Source: Kosakonia oryzendophytica
Lineage (GTDB): Bacteria; Pseudomonadota; Gammaproteobacteria; Enterobacterales; Enterobacteriaceae
Reading direction: 5' to 3'
Assembly (NCBI RefSeq): GCF_900094925.1
Contig: NZ_FMAY01000001.1
Span: forward strand, 62,001-126,000
Length of the DNA: 64,000 nt
Numbering within the stretch: position 1 is the stretch's first letter; every line of letters begins with the position of its first letter. Below, piece after piece: positions 43,537 to 52,799 of this stretch. The position numbers were made by a program, and so were the translations under genes. The notes under the pieces are model-generated. The model did no database searches. It was given only the letters and a program-made list of their open reading frames with translations, and was not told the origin of the DNA.

Positions 43537-44019
43537 TCAGACTTTGAGCATTTTTACCGTGGTATCAATGTCTATCTCATCTTCCGAGAAGATTAACGTC
43601 GTTCCCTGAAAGGTGGTGATCGCCAGTTTTTTCAGCGTACGCATTTCGCCCGGCTGCGCGGCTGATTTCGGCCTGATATTCCCCATTAACAAACCGACGG
43701 AAAGCACCGCATTCTCTTTGTCGATACGGGCATCGGCAGGCACGTCTTCGCTGTAAACGAGGTAAGATTTGATCGACGTGAGCTTAATGCGCTCGCCGGC
43801 GATATAGATGTATTTACTTTCCGGGATGACTTTTACCGCATAGGCGGAGAGTCCCTTGTTATTGGTGGTGGGTTCAAAGGTCACCGCCGCATCTTTTTTA
43901 ATCAGATCCGGGTTGGCGACCTTAATCACATGAAAATAGCGATTATCGCCATTTTCATCTTTGATAAATCCAAAGCCTTTATCTTTAAACCACGTTGTGA
44001 TTGTTCCGTTCATCGCCAT
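43537..44019 (-). CDS. Cold-shock-domain protein with C-terminal extension
   Basis: 160 residues. Residues 1-65 form a cold-shock domain with RNP1-like KDKGFGFIKD and RNP2-like YFHVIKV (CspA has KGFGFITP and VFVHFSA), so single-strand nucleic-acid binding is likely but the second motif is altered. The extension (about 70-160) is beta-rich and unrecognised. AGGCGG favours the ATG at 44019 over the one at 44013. Confidence 0.82.
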   Translation of the reverse strand: MAMNGTITTWFKDKGFGFIKDENGDNRYFHVIKVANPDLIKKDAAVTFEPTTNNKGLSAYAVKVIPESKYIYIAGERIKLTSIKSYLVYSEDVPADARIDKENAVLSVGLLMGNIRPKSAAQPGEMRTLKKLAITTFQGTTLIFSEDEIDIDTTVKMLKV

Positions 44020-44144
44020 TACCGCCTGATTAATCGTTTATCTACTCAATTTTTGCAGCGCGCAGTGTAATGCACAATGCCTGCGCAGACCACGTCTTTA
44101 CGGTCAGTCCGGAGGATAAATTTCCTTGATACGTCTATGCCATG

Positions 44145-44384
44145 CTACATGTCCGGCATGCACCGATCCCGCAGCGCAAAGCGCTGTACCAGAAATTCTA
44201 ACAGCAGATGCAACGCGCGTAGCGGATGCTTTCGCAAGCGGTAAACCGCGTCAATGTTCATCGCTTCCGGTTCACAGACTGGCAGGACTCCGTGCGTTAT
44301 CGTTGGAGCATGCTGTACACTGCGCACAGGCATTACAGGCAGCATTTTACGACCAATGACGGCGTGTTGCCCCGCTCCCGGCAA
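44145..44384 (-). pseudogene. Possible LysR regulator C-terminal remnant
   Basis: The frame ends GVLPVCEPEAMNIDAVYRLR, KHPLRALHLLLEFLVQRFA, which resembles the last strand and helix of LysR effector domains (L-VL-------Y-V-----PL--R-FIDFL--RF). No N-terminal DNA-binding part is found upstream, so it would be a remnant. The remaining bases between 44020 and 44454 show no gene. Confidence 0.3.
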
Positions 44385-44454
44385 CCGGCATACCTCTGGA
44401 TGTTCTGAATCAAAACTGGACGCCCTGATGGGCTAACTCAACCGCGAGGCTTTT

Positions 44455-45000
44455 ATGATCGTCACCACAACACCGCGCCTCATCATTCGCGCCTTTACCG
44501 ACAACGACGCCGCGGCGCTCTTCGACTATCTCGCTTCGCCTCGCGCCCCCTGTTTTTATGATGAGAAACTCAGTTCCCTCGCCGACGCAGCAGAAGAGGT
44601 TAATAAACGGTCGCGTGATGCCAGTCAGTTCGCCGTGTCTCTGAAAGAGAGTGACACGCTGATTGGTCACCTGTTTGCCGAAAACCGTGAAGAGCCGGAT
44701 CCGAATACCTGGTGCGTAGGCTGGCACTTTAATGCACGATATGAAGGTCAGGGTTTTGCCACGGAATCCGCCTCAGCGTTGTTTGATTATTTGTTTAGCG
44801 TAAAAGACGCCAGACGCCTGTATGCCTATGTTGAAGACACCAATCTTGCTTCGCAGAAACTGTGCGATCGTCTTCACATGCGCCAGGAAGGCTGTTTCAG
44901 GGAGTTCGTCTCGTTTGTCACGGAAGACGGCGAGGAGAGATATGACAACACCTTCGTCTACGCCCTGCTTAAAAGAGAGTGGCAGGCAAGGAATCAATAA
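44455..45000 (+). CDS. GNAT acetyltransferase, RimJ/RimL type
   Basis: 181 residues. TTPRLIIRAFTDNDAAALFD opens the domain, GWHFNARYEGQGFATESASA is the acetyl-CoA loop (Q/R-x-x-G-x-G/A variant GQGFA), and YVEDTNLASQKLCDRLHMRQ the following helix. The class acetylates protein N-termini or small molecules; substrate unknown. It is convergent with the AraC-type gene, overlapping its stop by seven bases. Confidence 0.85.
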   Translation: MIVTTTPRLIIRAFTDNDAAALFDYLASPRAPCFYDEKLSSLADAAEEVNKRSRDASQFAVSLKESDTLIGHLFAENREEPDPNTWCVGWHFNARYEGQGFATESASALFDYLFSVKDARRLYAYVEDTNLASQKLCDRLHMRQEGCFREFVSFVTEDGEERYDNTFVYALLKREWQARNQ

Positions 45001-45791
45001 CGTGTCGGCGGAACGCCAAACATCTGGCGAAAAGCAAACGTGAAAGAAGCCGGGCTGGAGTAGCCAAGATCCAGCGCAACCTGGGTGACGCTCCGGTTAT
45101 TTTTGAGCATCACAACCGACTCAAGCAGTCGCACGCGTTTTTTCCACTCGCTGAACGCCACGCCGGTCTCCTTTTTAAAACGGCGCGAGAACGTGCGCAC
45201 CGACATGCCGCAACAGGACGCCCACAGCTCAATGCTGTGCGCGTCGCCGGGCGACTCCTGTATCTGACGGCACACGTTCATCAGCAAGGGTGAACCGGGC
45301 CACGGCACCGAAAACCCGGCATCAGGCAACTGTCTGAGCAGCGTGACCAACACGCGCACCAGTTGCGCATCGTCCCCCTCTTCGTCATACATTTCCGGCA
45401 CATGTGCCGTCGCGTAGTGAATAAACTCACGCACGAAATCGCTGACGATCACCACTTTGCTGCCGCTGTGTTCGATAGCGGCGAAGCCCGCGTCCACATA
45501 CAGGCTTTCCAGCCGAACATGATGACTGGACAGAATGCTGTGCGGTACATGAGCCGGGATCCACACGCCGTAAAGAACAGGCACGACCAGGGTTTTGCCT
45601 TCTATTGCCACGCGCATACTCCCCTCGCGCGCATAGAGAAACTCCGCAAACGGATGCTGATGTTGCTCCACACCCGTATCGTCCGGCAGCGGATAACTGC
45701 GAAAGTAGACCGGGCGAGGCAGAGACATCAACACAGGCGCTGGCTGCCCGAAAACAGGCTGACAGGGAGAAGACACAAGCTTAGGGCACAT
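44994..45791 (-). CDS. AraC-family regulator (cupin type)
   Basis: 265 residues from the ATG at 45791, which has CAGGTT upstream; a start at 45728 is the alternative. The N-terminal cupin is seen in QHQHPFAEFLYAREGSMRVAIEGK and GVWIPAHVPHSI. The C-terminal HTH pair is IELWASCCGMSVRTFSRRFK and SVTQVALDLGYSSPASFTFAFRQMFG. This architecture matches NimR/RipA-like regulators, which control a neighbouring efflux gene. Here no efflux gene adjoins; cfa is upstream and divergent. Confidence 0.85.
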   Translation of the reverse strand: MCPKLVSSPCQPVFGQPAPVLMSLPRPVYFRSYPLPDDTGVEQHQHPFAEFLYAREGSMRVAIEGKTLVVPVLYGVWIPAHVPHSILSSHHVRLESLYVDAGFAAIEHSGSKVVIVSDFVREFIHYATAHVPEMYDEEGDDAQLVRVLVTLLRQLPDAGFSVPWPGSPLLMNVCRQIQESPGDAHSIELWASCCGMSVRTFSRRFKKETGVAFSEWKKRVRLLESVVMLKNNRSVTQVALDLGYSSPASFTFAFRQMFGVPPTRY

Positions 45792-46019
45792 TACAACCTG
45801 ACCTCTATTCGATGAAGTTTGTCTTGATACCACAGCGCAGGCCGGGCGGGTTTACTGAATAATGAGCGGGCATTAAGCATATTTCACTCAGTTATGAATA
45901 ATTTACCACCCGGCCATCAGGGAGATAACCTCTTTTCGCAGCAGGTTCGCTCTTCGCGCCAGGCCGCTTATGGCGGGTAGATGTTCCGGCTGACCGACGA
46001 AACCGTTGAAGGAAAAATG

Positions 46020-47168
46020 ATGGCTAACGAATGTACCGCCGTTGATGTGAGTAAACCAGACCAATGGCTGCGGATCGTGCAGGAGCTGTTATCACAGGCC
46101 GGTATTGTTATTAATGGGTTCAACCCGTGGGATATCCGGGTGCATGACAAACGCTTTTTCAAACGCGTGTTACAGCAGGGCTCTCTGGGTCTCGGCGAGA
46201 GTTACATGGAGGGGTGGTGGGATTGCAAGCGCCTCGATATCTTTTTTGAGCGTCTACTGAAGGCGGGTGTGGATCAACAGCGCCCTGCCCGCCTTTACGA
46301 TCTTGCCCGTATTGCCTTTGCGCGGCTTACCAACCCGCAGTCCCGCAAACGTGCCTGGCAGGTTGGTGAGGTGCATTATGATCTCGGCAACGACCTGTTC
46401 AGCCGCATGCTCGATCCCAACATGCAGTACTCTTGCGGTTACTGGAAAGAGGCGGAAGAATTATGCGAAGCCCAGGAGCACAAGCTGGCGCTGATTTGTG
46501 AAAAACTTCAGCTTAAACCGGGAATGACACTGCTGGATATTGGCTGCGGTTGGGGCGGATTAGCACTGTACGCCGCCCGGCATTATGGCGTCAAAGTCGA
46601 CGGTATTACCATTTCGGCGGAGCAAAAAGCGTATGTGGAAATGCGCGGCCACGGGCTGGATATCAACATCCTGCTCCAGGATTACCGCGACCTGCACAAA
46701 CAATATGACCGCATCGTCTCCGTCGGTATGTTCGAACATGTGGGGCCTAAAAACTATGCCACCTATTTTGCAACCGTGGATCGTTGTCTGAAACCAGAGG
46801 GGCTTTTCCTGCTGCACACCATTGGGTCAAATCAAACCGGGCATAACGTCGATGCCTGGATTAATAAATACATTTTTCCTAACGGCTGTCTGCCCTCGGT
46901 AAAACACATTGCCACGGCCAGCGAACCCCGGTTTGTCATGGAAGACTGGCATAACTTTGGTCCGGATTACGATAAAACGTTGATGGCCTGGCATAGCCGT
47001 TTTAATGAGGCGTGGCCACAGTTAGCCGAGAATTACTCTCCTGAATTTCGCCGCATGTTCAACTATTATCTGACGGCCTGCGCGGGCGCGTTTCGCGCCA
47101 GGAATATCCAGCTCTGGCAAATCGTCTTTAGCCGGGGCGTCACCGGTGGACTGCGCGTGGCACGCTAA
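46020..47168 (+). CDS. cfa: Cyclopropane-fatty-acyl-phospholipid synthase
   Basis: 382 residues from the ATG at 46020, the exact length of E. coli Cfa; GAAGGA upstream is 6 bases from this ATG and 3 from the one at 46017. SAM site MTLLDIGCGWGGLALYAARH, then QDYRDLHKQYDRIVSVGMFEHVGPKNY, WINKYIFPNGCLPSV and YYLTACAGAFRARNIQLWQIVF with the catalytic Cys. It adds methylene to unsaturated membrane phospholipids. Neighbours are not those of E. coli cfa, so it may be a second cfa copy; the CFA-like gene at 26-27 kb is clearly a different branch. Confidence 0.93.
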   Translation: MANECTAVDVSKPDQWLRIVQELLSQAGIVINGFNPWDIRVHDKRFFKRVLQQGSLGLGESYMEGWWDCKRLDIFFERLLKAGVDQQRPARLYDLARIAFARLTNPQSRKRAWQVGEVHYDLGNDLFSRMLDPNMQYSCGYWKEAEELCEAQEHKLALICEKLQLKPGMTLLDIGCGWGGLALYAARHYGVKVDGITISAEQKAYVEMRGHGLDINILLQDYRDLHKQYDRIVSVGMFEHVGPKNYATYFATVDRCLKPEGLFLLHTIGSNQTGHNVDAWINKYIFPNGCLPSVKHIATASEPRFVMEDWHNFGPDYDKTLMAWHSRFNEAWPQLAENYSPEFRRMFNYYLTACAGAFRARNIQLWQIVFSRGVTGGLRVAR

Positions 47169-47329
47169 CGCTTCCCACCGGTTTGATTGTTCAATGACAT
47201 TCGTCCATTGGCGGATAATATAACCCTGCCCCCCTGGCAGACTTTCGCCGCCTGCATAAGCTGTTTCTTACGGCTGAGCAGTACGCCACGTCCGCCAGGG
47301 TACGCAGAATTATCCTTATCGCCGGATGG

Positions 47330-47869
47330 CTATAGTGCCCCCAGTTGCTTCATTAGCGTCAGATTATCTTCGATATGCCAGTTTGCCGTGATTTTGCCTT
47401 TTTCCACCTGATAAATATCCGTAGCAATAAAATCGACGGTCTGGCCTTTTCCTTTTAATTTCCCAAAGGTACCGGTGAAATGCCCGCGAAAGTGAAGATG
47501 CGACACAACGCGATTGCCAGCAATGATCATCTGTTCAACCTCACAACGCAGATCCGGCACTGCTGTACGAAACCCTCGCGAAGCCAGGATGGCCCCTTCA
47601 GGTCCTTGTTTGCGGCCTTCCGGTGGCGTTTTATCGATAAAATCCGCCGCCAGCGCCTTGCGTGCCAGTGTTTCATCACCGGTATTCCAGAATGTTGCAT
47701 AGCGTCGTGCCGCCGTCTCAACATCCATCAGGTGGGGTTGCGCCATCTCCTGATCCACAATTAACTGTGCGGGTTGAATAAGCGCCTCATCGGCAGCGTG
47801 AGCAGCATAAGAAAGCGGCAAACACACCATTACTGCAGCACGCGTTAAATAATATTGTGGTCGTTGCAT
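47330..47869 (-). CDS. Exported SnoaL-like/ester cyclase protein
   Basis: 179 residues with a signal peptide (RAAVMVCLPLSYAAHA). The mature domain is of the SnoaL ester-cyclase type (YATFWNTGDETLARKALAAD, RFRTAVPDLRCEV-like FRTAVPDLRCEVEQMIIAGN, HFRGHFTGTF). Periplasmic location is unusual for the fold. Only 3 bases from the OYE reductase gene, so cotranscribed. Confidence 0.85.
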   Translation of the reverse strand: MQRPQYYLTRAAVMVCLPLSYAAHAADEALIQPAQLIVDQEMAQPHLMDVETAARRYATFWNTGDETLARKALAADFIDKTPPEGRKQGPEGAILASRGFRTAVPDLRCEVEQMIIAGNRVVSHLHFRGHFTGTFGKLKGKGQTVDFIATDIYQVEKGKITANWHIEDNLTLMKQLGAL

Positions 47870-47872
47870 TGT

Positions 47873-48994
47873 TTATTCCCTGTTCCTGACATCAGTAGAG
47901 TGATATACGGGGTAATCGGTATAGCCTTTGTCACTCCCGCCAAATAGCGTGGCGGGATCGTTTATTTCTTCTAACGGCAAATGATTCTTTAGCCGATACG
48001 TTAAATCCGGGTTTGAAATAAATGGGCGACCAAAAGCCACCAGATCGGCCAGATCATCATGTAAAATCTTGTCGGCTTTATCCTTGGTATAATTACCCGC
48101 GACGATAAGGGTGCCATTAAAGGTTGCGCGTAACGCTTTGCGGAACGCTAACGGTACCTGTGGCGCGTCGTCCCAGTCCGCTTCCGCCAGATGAATATAA
48201 GCAATGCCTTTTTTATCGCACCATGCCGCCAGCGCCAGAATCGCGTCAATCACTTGAGGGTCATTCATGCCACGCTGAGTAATGAAAGGAGAAAGGCGAA
48301 TGCCTGTACGCTCACTGCCAATCGCATCACTTATCGACGCCAGCACCTCTTGCGCAAAACGGATCCTGTTTACCAGGCTACCACCGTATTCGTCCGTACG
48401 ATGATTAGAGGTACGCCGCAAAAACTGATCGACCAAATAGCCGTTTCCGCCATGCACCTCAATGCCATCAAAGCCAGCCTCGACCGCATTGATGGCGGCC
48501 TGACGGTAATCCTCAATCACCTGCTGAATGTCAGCATGGCTCAATGCTCTGGGCGCAGTACTGTCAACCATCTGCCCTTCACCTTTCTCATTGACCACCC
48601 ATACTTTGGCCTCAGAGGGCAATGCCGAAGGGGCAACAGGTTTACCGTCAGCGTGAAAACGCGCATGCGACATGCGGCCAACATGCCACAGTTGGGAAAA
48701 GATGATCCCTCCGGCATGATGAACGGCTTGCGTCACCCGGCGCCATCCTGCAATTTGCTCTGCGGAGTGTATGCCCGGCGTCCAGGAGTATCCCTGTCCT
48801 TGCGGGGAGATTTGCGTTGCTTCCGTAATCACTAACCCTGCACTGGCGCGCTGCTGATAGTAATCAGCCATCAGTGCCGTCGGAATATTGCCCGGCTGCG
48901 ACGAACGCGCACGGGTCATGGGCGCCATAACGATCCGGTTTTTCAGACTGATATGCTTCATCTGATAACGGTCAAAAAGTGAATGCTTGTCCAC
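47873..48994 (-). CDS. Old yellow enzyme family alkene reductase (NemA-like)
   Basis: 373 residues. FMN/NADPH-dependent ene-reductase. LKNRIVMAPMTRARS, GIIFSQLWHVGRMSH, GFDGIEVHGGNGYLVDQFLR, NHRTDEYGGSLVNRIRF and LVAFGRPFISNPDL are family motifs; HGGNG keeps the His/Asn substrate pair. NemA itself has 365 residues and acts on N-ethylmaleimide and nitro compounds. The GTG start at 48994 has GGAGAG six bases before it. Divergent from a LysR gene that probably controls it. Confidence 0.93.
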   Translation of the reverse strand: MDKHSLFDRYQMKHISLKNRIVMAPMTRARSSQPGNIPTALMADYYQQRASAGLVITEATQISPQGQGYSWTPGIHSAEQIAGWRRVTQAVHHAGGIIFSQLWHVGRMSHARFHADGKPVAPSALPSEAKVWVVNEKGEGQMVDSTAPRALSHADIQQVIEDYRQAAINAVEAGFDGIEVHGGNGYLVDQFLRRTSNHRTDEYGGSLVNRIRFAQEVLASISDAIGSERTGIRLSPFITQRGMNDPQVIDAILALAAWCDKKGIAYIHLAEADWDDAPQVPLAFRKALRATFNGTLIVAGNYTKDKADKILHDDLADLVAFGRPFISNPDLTYRLKNHLPLEEINDPATLFGGSDKGYTDYPVYHSTDVRNRE

Positions 48995-49033
48995 CGTAAA
49001 CTCTCCTGTCTGCCATCAATAACGTCACTTTAC

Positions 49034-49055
49034 TTATCGAATTTAATTTTGATAA
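49034..49055. promoter_or_regulatory. LysR-type operator candidate between oye and lysR
   Basis: TTATC and GATAA bound a 22-base dyad that pairs at 9 of 11 positions and contains the ATC-N9-GAT (T-N11-A) pattern of LysR sites. It lies between the divergent genes, 41 bases before the lysR start. Confidence 0.6.
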
Positions 49056-49095
49056 TTGCAGTGGAAGCTGATTCTCTTTTCAGGAAATCCGAATA

Positions 49096-50007
49096 ATGGG
49101 CAAACTCGAAGATCTGACGCTACTGGTAGAAGTGGTGAAAGCCGGCGGGCTTTCTGCTGCGGGCCGACGGCTGGCACTCTCACCCGCGACAATGACCGCC
49201 AGGCTGAAAGCGATTGAAGAGCGTTACCAAACCCGTCTGTTTAATCGTTCCACGCGCGCAATCAGCTTAACGCGCGCCGGAGAGGCTTTTTTTCATGCCG
49301 CGTTGCGGGTGCTCGATGAGATGTCTTATGCAGAGTCCATTCTCACGCAGAAAGAGGGGGTCCTCAGCGGAAACATCCGTATTTCCGCACCGTCAGATTT
49401 TGGTCGGCAGTACCTGGGCCCCGCCCTGCTTGATTTCACCCGACTGCACCCGGAGGTGAAAAGTACGCTCTATCTCAGTGAAAATGTCGTCGATCTGGTG
49501 TCAAATCGTCTCGATATGAGCGTACGCTTTGGCAATCTCCCTGACAGCAATTTAGTCACCCGGCATATCCGGCCAAACCACAGGGTACTGGTTGCGTCAG
49601 TAAACTACCTGCAGCAGGCTGGCACACCCCAAAAAATTGAAGATTTGCATCAGCATCAATGCATTGCGATGGAATTACGCGGCATGCTGATGAATGAATG
49701 GCGGTTTGAGCAACAGGGGAAAGCCAGCACCGTTCGCATCACGCCGGCCCTGGTCTGTGATGATGGCGCACTGCTCCGCCAGTGGGTACTTGCCGGTGCG
49801 GGCATTGCTGCTAAATCATGGTGGGATGTCAAGCACGATGTGGAGCAAGGGCAGCTTAACGTCCTGTTTGCTGATAGCTTTATCGGTTTTAACCGGCTGG
49901 ATAAAAAGGATGTCGGCTTGCAGTTTGTTTACCCACAACGGCGACTGCAACCGCTACAGGTAACTGCTTTCACTGAATTTTTCATCGACTGGCTTGAAAA
50001 AACATAA
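49096..50007 (+). CDS. LysR-family regulator of the OYE reductase
   Basis: 303 residues. N-terminal HTH: LEDLTLLVEVVKAGGLSAAG, LALSPATMTARLKAIEERYQ. Effector domain: GNIRISAPSDFGRQYLGPAL, DMSVRFGNLPDSNLV and LAGAGIAAKSWWDV. This is the short-effector AaeR/DsdC-distinct group often divergent from reductase genes. By position, it likely senses an electrophile or quinone and induces the reductase-ester cyclase pair. Confidence 0.9.
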   Translation: MGKLEDLTLLVEVVKAGGLSAAGRRLALSPATMTARLKAIEERYQTRLFNRSTRAISLTRAGEAFFHAALRVLDEMSYAESILTQKEGVLSGNIRISAPSDFGRQYLGPALLDFTRLHPEVKSTLYLSENVVDLVSNRLDMSVRFGNLPDSNLVTRHIRPNHRVLVASVNYLQQAGTPQKIEDLHQHQCIAMELRGMLMNEWRFEQQGKASTVRITPALVCDDGALLRQWVLAGAGIAAKSWWDVKHDVEQGQLNVLFADSFIGFNRLDKKDVGLQFVYPQRRLQPLQVTAFTEFFIDWLEKT

Positions 50008-50177
50008 CCGGCGTCCACTTTCCCGCAGGCCTGCCTTGCACAGCGGTATCAAGCCCGCGTGTCTGCGGGCTTGTCAGTAAATGCGGTTACCCTCCAGCCA
50101 GAGTTCAGTCTTTTATTTTCCTGACTAGCTCTGCCTCTCCCGCCTCGGTATTTTGTCACTTGCGCAGAATGCCGACG

Positions 50178-51203
50178 TTAGTCCCGCCAGCCCATAGCCG
50201 GAGCAACATGCTTAAGGATCGACTCAATCACATGAGTATTATAATCAACGCCCAGTTGATTCGGCACCGTCAGTAGCAGTGTATCCGCTTCGGCAATCGC
50301 TTCATCCTGCTTCAGTTGCTCGATCAATTTGTCCGGCTCGGCCGCATAGCTGCGACCAAAAATCGCGCGGGTTTTCTCATCCAGGAAACCGACTTTATCG
50401 CTATCATCACGGCTGCCGCCAAAATAGGCGCGGTCGCGGCTGTCCATCAGCGCAAAAATGCTCCGGCTGACAGAGACGCGCGGCGTACGGGTGTGTCCGG
50501 CTTCGGCCCAGGCATCACGGTAAGCACGGATCTGTTTTGCCTGTTGAATGTGGAAAGGCTCGCCGGTTTCATCATCTTTCAGCGTCGAGCTTTGCAGGTT
50601 CATCCCCAGTTTTGCCGCCCATACCGCTGTCGCGTTTGAGCCTGCCCCCCACCAGATGCGATCGCGCAGACCTTCAGAATACGGCTCCGGGCGCAGCAAC
50701 CCAGGCGGATTGGGGAACATTGGTTGCGGGTTCGGTTTGGCAAAGCCTTCGCCTCGCAGCACGTCCAGCAGCACTTCTGTGTGGCGGCGCGCCATATCAG
50801 ACTCCGTTTCCCCTTCAGCAGGCTGGTAACCGAAATGGCGCCAGCCATCGATCACCTGCTCCGGGGAACCGCGACTGATGCCGAGTTGCAAGCGACCGCC
50901 GGAAATAAGATCCGCCGCGCCGGCATCTTCCGCCATATACAACGGGTTTTCATAACGCATATCGATAACACCCGTACCTATCTCGATATGGCGCGTTTTC
51001 GCACCGATAGCGGCCAGTAACGGAAACGGCGAACTGAGCTGACGGGCAAAATGATGCACCCTGAAATAGGCGCCGTCCGCACCTAACTCTTCGGCGGCCA
51101 CGGCCAGATCGATGGATTGCAGCAAGGCGTCAGCGGCCGAACGCGTTCCGGATTGCGGCGACGGCGTCCAGTGACCAAATGACAAAAATCCGATCTTCTT
51201 CAT
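50178..51203 (-). CDS. LLM-class flavin-dependent monooxygenase
   Basis: 341 residues, luciferase-like TIM barrel. FLSFGHWTPSPQSGTRSAAD, ELGADGAYFRVHHFARQLSS, RHIEIGTGVIDMRYENPLYM and ISGGRLQLGISRGSPEQVID are the family's FMN/FMNH2-binding segments; GAGSNATAVWAAKLGMNL sits in the C-terminal half. Substrate unknown; family members oxygenate alkanes, amides or sulfur compounds. Monocistronic, divergent from glutathione peroxidase. Confidence 0.88.
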   Translation of the reverse strand: MKKIGFLSFGHWTPSPQSGTRSAADALLQSIDLAVAAEELGADGAYFRVHHFARQLSSPFPLLAAIGAKTRHIEIGTGVIDMRYENPLYMAEDAGAADLISGGRLQLGISRGSPEQVIDGWRHFGYQPAEGETESDMARRHTEVLLDVLRGEGFAKPNPQPMFPNPPGLLRPEPYSEGLRDRIWWGAGSNATAVWAAKLGMNLQSSTLKDDETGEPFHIQQAKQIRAYRDAWAEAGHTRTPRVSVSRSIFALMDSRDRAYFGGSRDDSDKVGFLDEKTRAIFGRSYAAEPDKLIEQLKQDEAIAEADTLLLTVPNQLGVDYNTHVIESILKHVAPAMGWRD

Positions 51204-51534
51204 GACGTAGTTGTCCTTCTCTTCAGGGAAATAATCAGCAGAAGAGCACCGGCGACTGTGCCTGCATGCTTCTGCTTTATGTCTCCCCTACTCTACGCAT
51301 TGCATGCTACGAATAAATATCCTTTGTTTAACATACTGGTTCAAATTAATTGACCAACTCGACGACCTTGTCGTGTGAGCAGGTACGAGTCAGGGGCGTC
51401 TGTGTGTTGTTCTTTTCGTTCGACTTTGCAAAGATGTTTTGCACACGATTTCAGACCTGTTACGCCAGCCGGAACAGGCTCGACTTCCTGCGACGTGTGC
51501 GGCGTCGAACGGGTTTTGTTTTGAGGATGACGCT
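51204..51534. other. Intergenic region upstream of the peroxidase gene
   Basis: 331 bases with no gene. It must hold divergent promoters. A DNA stretch near 51357-51375 (CGACGACCTTGTCGTG) is partly self-complementary but no regulator can be named. Confidence 0.4.
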
Positions 51535-52029
51535 ATGACCCCCTTTCATCAACTTTCAGCCACGACTCTGGGCGGCCAGTCTGTTTCTATGGTCGACTAC
51601 GCGGGTAAAGTGGTTCTGGTCGTGAATACCGCCAGCCATTGTGGCTTCACGCCACAATACGGCGGCCTTGAAGCACTCTACGCGAAATATGCCGCCCAGG
51701 GTTTGGTGGTGCTTGGTTTCCCCTGCAACCAGTTCGGTAAACAAGAACCGGGTAGTGCCGACGACATCGCGCAGACCTGTCACATTAACTACGGTGTGAC
51801 CTTTCCGATATTCGAGAAAGTAGAGGTCAACGGCGCCGCAGCACACCCGGTATTTCGTTATCTGAAAAACGAATTACCCGGCGTACTGGGTGGGCGGATC
51901 ATGTGGAATTTTACGAAGTTCCTGATTGGACGCGACGGTAAACCACTCAAGCGTTTTGCACCGTTCACCACGCCGGAGAAAATGGAAGCCGCAATCCTTG
52001 CTGCTCTTGACATCCGCGTGTTTCGGTAA
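51535..52029 (+). CDS. Glutathione/thioredoxin peroxidase (BtuE-like)
   Basis: 164 residues. LVVNTASHCGFTPQYGGLEALY carries the peroxidatic Cys in place of selenocysteine, GFPCNQFGKQEPGS and MWNFTKFLIGRDG complete the Cys/Gln/Trp catalytic set. Reduces hydroperoxides, including lipid peroxides. GAGGA at 51523-51527 sets the start at 51535; the frame upstream is not used. Resembles BtuE in fold (183 residues) but is shorter. Confidence 0.9.
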   Translation: MTPFHQLSATTLGGQSVSMVDYAGKVVLVVNTASHCGFTPQYGGLEALYAKYAAQGLVVLGFPCNQFGKQEPGSADDIAQTCHINYGVTFPIFEKVEVNGAAAHPVFRYLKNELPGVLGGRIMWNFTKFLIGRDGKPLKRFAPFTTPEKMEAAILAALDIRVFR

Positions 52030-52054
52030 GTCGAACCATTCGGTTCTGAATGTA

Positions 52055-52088
52055 AAAAGGGGACCACCCCATCGGCGATCCCCCTTTT
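52055..52088. terminator. Bidirectional terminator between peroxidase and glyoxalase-type genes
   Basis: AAAAGGGG and CCCCTTTT pair across an 18-base loop, flanked by A and T on the proper sides for both convergent genes. Confidence 0.75.
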
Positions 52089-52100
52089 AAGCATGACGAA

Positions 52101-52631
52101 TTAGCTTTGACAGAAGCGGAGCCGGTTGCCAAACGGGTCATGGACTTCCATCACATCCCCCCAATCTTGCTTAACGATTTCCGGGCGGCCATATCCATAG
52201 TGTTTACCGTGTAGTTCATTTCTGAACGACGCAATATTTTTCATCGGAATAAATAGTGTTGCGCCCGGGCTGGCATCACCATGATGTTCAGAAAGATGTA
52301 ACTGCAACCCCTCTCGGGCAATACCCATATACAGGGGTAACTGGGGTTCGAACCGATGTTCAAACTCAACGCTGAATGACAGAAATTCCAGATAGAACTC
52401 CTGTGCTTTTCGGACATCAAAAATGCGCAGAATAGGTATGGGCTTACTGAAATGAATTTGAGAGGAGGAAACCTGCGGGAGCAATGTTGCTGCTGCGGTG
52501 TTCCAGTCTCGGAAACCTAACTGGTGAGAAACTATTTCGAGTGCAATGGAATAAGGAATCTTGTGATCGCGCAATTCAAGAGAGGCTTTTAATTTGGCAG
52601 CCATTTGTTTTGCTTGCTCGATAGAAATCAT
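52101..52631 (-). CDS. Glyoxalase/bleomycin-resistance superfamily protein
   Basis: 176 residues. Residues 1-60 form a helical leader of the glyoxalase-related N-terminal type (QAKQMAAKLKASLELRDHKI, LGFRDWNTAAATLL). The vicinal-oxygen-chelate domain follows (ILRIFDVRKAQEFYLEFLSF, LQLHLSEHHGDASPGATLFI, VHDPFGNRLRFCQ) with Glu/His metal-ligand candidates. Likely binds a drug or toxic metabolite. The frame above 52631 lacks a ribosome site. Confidence 0.82.
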   Translation of the reverse strand: MISIEQAKQMAAKLKASLELRDHKIPYSIALEIVSHQLGFRDWNTAAATLLPQVSSSQIHFSKPIPILRIFDVRKAQEFYLEFLSFSVEFEHRFEPQLPLYMGIAREGLQLHLSEHHGDASPGATLFIPMKNIASFRNELHGKHYGYGRPEIVKQDWGDVMEVHDPFGNRLRFCQS

Positions 52632-52799
52632 ATTTTCTCCTGTCGTCAGGAAATGAGGGGGCTCGCATTGCCACAACCCGACCGTCAAGAGTTGTAAAAT
52701 TAATGAGGTTGAGAACAAACATGCTTTCACCTTTTCCTTTCCGGAAGCGAGCGGCGGGTAGCATGGACCCTGAATGAGGGTACACAGCCTCAGGAAATT

